A model generated the notes under the pieces. The model had not been told where the DNA came from, ran no database searches, and was given only the letters and a program-made list of their open reading frames with translations. From assembly GCA_021736545.1 (NCBI GenBank), contig JAIPFS010000011.1, positions 1-16,202 on the forward strand: a DNA stretch of 16,202 bases, written 5' to 3'. Of the stretch, positions 14,140 through 16,202 are shown in pieces. Positions within the stretch are counted from its first letter, which is position 1. Each line of letters starts with the position of its first letter. The position numbers and the translations under genes are program-made. The DNA comes from Spirochaetia bacterium (lineage in GTDB: Bacteria; Spirochaetota; Spirochaetia; PWKH01).

Positions 14140-15342
14140 ATGGAATTACTTGCTCCCGCGGGAAATTTAGAAAAATTGTTCTATGCTTACACCTATGGTG
14201 CTGATGCTGCATATATAGGCATAAAAAATTTCTCTCTTAGAGCAAGGGCTGACAATTTTTCCTCTGAAGAGTATAAAGATATCAAGGCTGTCAAAGGTGA
14301 TGGAAAACTATTTGGAGCCTTGAATATTTTTTTCCAAAACAGTGATATACAAAAGCTGGAAGAAAATATTGACTACATATCTCAATATCCCCTGGATGCA
14401 TTCATAATTAGTGATCTAGGAATTCTGAAACTCCTGCAGAAACGATTTCCTTCTATCCCTCTTCATCTCAGCACCCAGGCAAATTGTATAAATGCCGAAT
14501 CAGCAAAAATATACAGGGATCTTGGATTCAGTCGTATCATTTTAGGACGAGAAACTCCTCTTCGAGAAATCAGCTTCATAAGAAAAGCAGTCCCTGATGT
14601 AGAACTTGAAGTGTTTGTCCATGGAGCAATGTGCTTGGCTTACTCAGGGCGCTGTTTTCTAAGCAGTTACATGGCAGGCAGAAGTGCCAATCAAGGAGAC
14701 TGCTCTCACTCCTGTCGATGGAACTACAGAGTTCTGGAAGAAGAGAAGCGTCCAGGTGAATATTACCCTGTTGCAGAAGGTGAAAACTTTACTTCAATTC
14801 TCAGTTCTAAAGATCTCTGTATGATTGATTATCTAAAAGAGCTTAACGATACTGGTGTTGATTCACTGAAGATTGAAGGCAGAATGAAATCTCTTTACTA
14901 CACCTCTGTAATAACGAGGGCTTATCGTAAGGCTATTGATGCTTTAGAGTCCGGCGCTTCAGCTTCCTCCTGGAAACCGTACAGAGATGAATTGGAAAAG
15001 GTAAGCCACCGTGAATTTTCAACGGGTTTCTTTTTTAAACCTGAAGACATGAATGAAACAACTCAAAAAAGCTACACCCGTGAATATATGTTTTTAGGAA
15101 CCATAGGGAAACAACTTGATGCTCAACGCTATGAAATACATGTTAAAAATCAAATAAAAACTGAAGAAGATTCTTTAGAATTTATTGGACCGGATATCCC
15201 CTTTATTAGAGATTCTTCCGTAAAACTTTTTGATGAAACAAATGCTCCTGTAAGAAAAGCTGACCATGGAAAATATTATACAATTCAGTCATCAGTTCCC
15301 ATAAAACCAGGATTTATTGTACGAAAAAAAATACACCGGTAA
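14140..15342 (+). CDS. trhP: Peptidase U32 family protein, TrhP/YegQ type (tRNA U34 hydroxylation)
   Basis: The 400-residue protein opens MELLAPAGNLEKL, the classic U32 start. It carries the signature EVFVHGAMCLAYSGRCFLSSYMAGR followed by NQGDCSHSCRW, with C165, C172, C188 and C192 as probable iron-sulfur ligands. Although named a peptidase family, the TrhP branch (YegQ in E. coli, YrrN/YrrO in Bacillus) hydroxylates U34 of tRNA using prephenate. The C-terminal extension from about 305 supports the TrhP/YegQ type, but RlhA-type or collagenase-type members cannot be wholly excluded. AGAGGA lies 7 nt before ATG 14140. An upstream ATG at 14110 in the same frame lies inside lon and is unlikely. 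It is coupled to lon with a 1-nt gap. Confidence 0.85.
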   Translation: MELLAPAGNLEKLFYAYTYGADAAYIGIKNFSLRARADNFSSEEYKDIKAVKGDGKLFGALNIFFQNSDIQKLEENIDYISQYPLDAFIISDLGILKLLQKRFPSIPLHLSTQANCINAESAKIYRDLGFSRIILGRETPLREISFIRKAVPDVELEVFVHGAMCLAYSGRCFLSSYMAGRSANQGDCSHSCRWNYRVLEEEKRPGEYYPVAEGENFTSILSSKDLCMIDYLKELNDTGVDSLKIEGRMKSLYYTSVITRAYRKAIDALESGASASSWKPYRDELEKVSHREFSTGFFFKPEDMNETTQKSYTREYMFLGTIGKQLDAQRYEIHVKNQIKTEEDSLEFIGPDIPFIRDSSVKLFDETNAPVRKADHGKYYTIQSSVPIKPGFIVRKKIHR

Positions 15343-15373
15343 AGCTGAAATAGCTGAACCGGCGTACTTTTTC
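15336..15373 (+). terminator. Intrinsic terminator after the U32 gene
   Basis: CCGGT (15336-15340) pairs with ACCGG (15358-15362), with an inner AGCT/AGCT pair around GAAAT, and TTTTT follows a few bases on (15368-15372). The left arm includes the first base of the U32 stop codon. The stem is interrupted, so strength is moderate. Confidence 0.45.
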
Positions 15374-15395
15374 TCATGATCTAATGATTTTTTAC

Positions 15396-15445
15396 TAGGC
15401 AGAGTGAGCAGCTATTAGATTCAGCAGCATATTCTGCCTATTTTT
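15396..15445 (+). terminator. Second inverted repeat with T-run at the glyA 3' end
   Basis: TAGGCAGA (15396-15403) and TCTGCCTA (15433-15440) are separated by 29 nt and followed by TTTTT (15441-15445) on the plus strand. The right arm contains the glyA stop. It could act as a back-up terminator that stops rightward transcripts entering glyA antisense. The long loop makes this uncertain. Confidence 0.3.
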
Positions 15446-16202
15446 CTGTAAAATACTCTTTCAGGAGTTGTAAATCCAAATCCGGATAGAGTGTATATTC
15501 ATTCAACAAGGATAAAATTCGTTTTCTTGCTGCTTCAATGACAGTTGCATCTATGACATATTTAGCTTTACTAGGTTTTCCAGCATTTTTACCTTTAGTT
15601 AAGATTTTAGGAGATGTATTGTTTAGAACAAGTTTTATGATTGAGGCAATTTCTTTCATTTGGTCACTTCCCATCCCCAAAGTAGTAACAGCAGGAGTTC
15701 CTATTCTTAATCCGCTGGTATACCAGGGACCGTTAGGATCAAAGGGCAGCGCATTTCTGTTTAATGTTATGCCGCATTCCCGCAGAACACTTTCAGCCTG
15801 TCTTCCGTTTATTCCAAATGGACGTACATCAAGCAGCATAAGATGGTTATCTGTTCCATTTGATGCAACAGGAATATCCAGCGCCATACATGACTCAGCA
15901 AGAATTCGGGCATTGTCAACAATTTTTTCCGCGTAATCTTTGTATTCCGATGAAGATGCTTCTTTAAATGCGACAGCTTTTGATGCCATAACATGCGGCA
16001 GCGGTCCTCCGATAACCATTGGACAACCCTTATCTACCGCTTCGGCATATTCTTCCTTACATAAAACCATACCTCCCCTGGGACCTCTCAAAGTCTTATG
16101 TGTGGTTGTGGTAACAACATCTGCGTATGCTACTGGATCATATTCTCCAGTCATAACTTTTCCTGCAACAAGACCGGCAAAATGTGCCATATCAACCATT
16201 AG
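15438..16202 (-). CDS. glyA: Serine hydroxymethyltransferase, C-terminal part (cut by window edge)
   Basis: The visible 254 residues continue in frame past the right edge, so the first half is missing. The enzyme converts serine and tetrahydrofolate to glycine and methylene-tetrahydrofolate. Diagnostic are MVDMAHFAGLVAG, the PLP-binding lysine in VVTTTTHKTLRGPRGG, SNGTDNHLMLLD, and RIGTPAVTTLGM. After the last of these there is an extra lysine-rich segment (ILTKGKNAGKPSKAKYVIDA) not present in the E. coli enzyme; a longer SHMT form is known in some spirochaetes. It ends convergently with the U32 gene, 95 nt away. Confidence 0.96.
   Translation of the reverse strand, partial: LMVDMAHFAGLVAGKVMTGEYDPVAYADVVTTTTHKTLRGPRGGMVLCKEEYAEAVDKGCPMVIGGPLPHVMASKAVAFKEASSSEYKDYAEKIVDNARILAESCMALDIPVASNGTDNHLMLLDVRPFGINGRQAESVLRECGITLNRNALPFDPNGPWYTSGLRIGTPAVTTLGMGSDQMKEIASIIKLVLNNTSPKILTKGKNAGKPSKAKYVIDATVIEAARKRILSLLNEYTLYPDLDLQLLKEYFTEK

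Noticed and set aside
15538..15936. 132-codon plus-strand frame opposite glyA
   Set aside because: It lies antisense to unmistakable serine hydroxymethyltransferase sequence and has no own signals.

Overview
The window looks like chromosomal DNA from a free-living or host-associated spirochaete of the Spirochaeta/Treponema type. It is AT-rich overall, apart from one clearly GC-richer segment. The best taxonomic hint is the neighbourhood of rpsU, recJ and lon: Borrelia keeps these genes close together, as I recall it, and the S21 protein here closely resembles the Borrelia form. No tRNA, rRNA, CRISPR array or intact insertion sequence was seen.

Positions 1-5905 are an accessory catabolic region. 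A leftward unit holds an Ldh_2-family NAD(P)-dependent 2-hydroxyacid dehydrogenase (155-1237), followed by the start of an unidentified gene that runs off the left edge. Divergent from it, a rightward operon encodes a complete tripartite TRAP uptake system: binding protein 1637-2644, small membrane subunit 2742-3302 and large membrane subunit 3302-4585. A uroporphyrinogen-decarboxylase-superfamily gene (4862-5905, leftward) follows, with much higher GC than its surroundings. A near-palindromic motif around TACGTA or AACGTATT sits just downstream of the predicted -10 box of all three units, so they are probably controlled by one regulator. The likely task is import and oxidation or reduction of a small organic acid. 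The gene order recalls yiaK-yiaMNO of E. coli (2,3-diketogulonate), but the substrate cannot be read from the sequence.

Positions 5906-6334 hold the promoter of the decarboxylase-like gene, a decayed AraC-type helix-turn-helix gene with three in-frame stops, and a strong bidirectional terminator.

Positions 6335-10171 are a leftward housekeeping operon, recO-thpR-recJ-rpsU, with 4-nt ATGA overlaps or short gaps. RecJ carries an internal segment that resembles a DnaQ-like exonuclease fold without its catalytic acids. S21 may start at an AUA codon.

Positions 10245-15342 run rightward: a C39-like secreted cysteine peptidase, an overlapping gene for an exported beta-rich protein of unknown function, lon, and a U32-family gene of the TrhP type one base after lon. 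The window ends with the 3' part of glyA on the minus strand (15438-16202), convergent with the U32 gene and separated from it by terminator-like hairpins.
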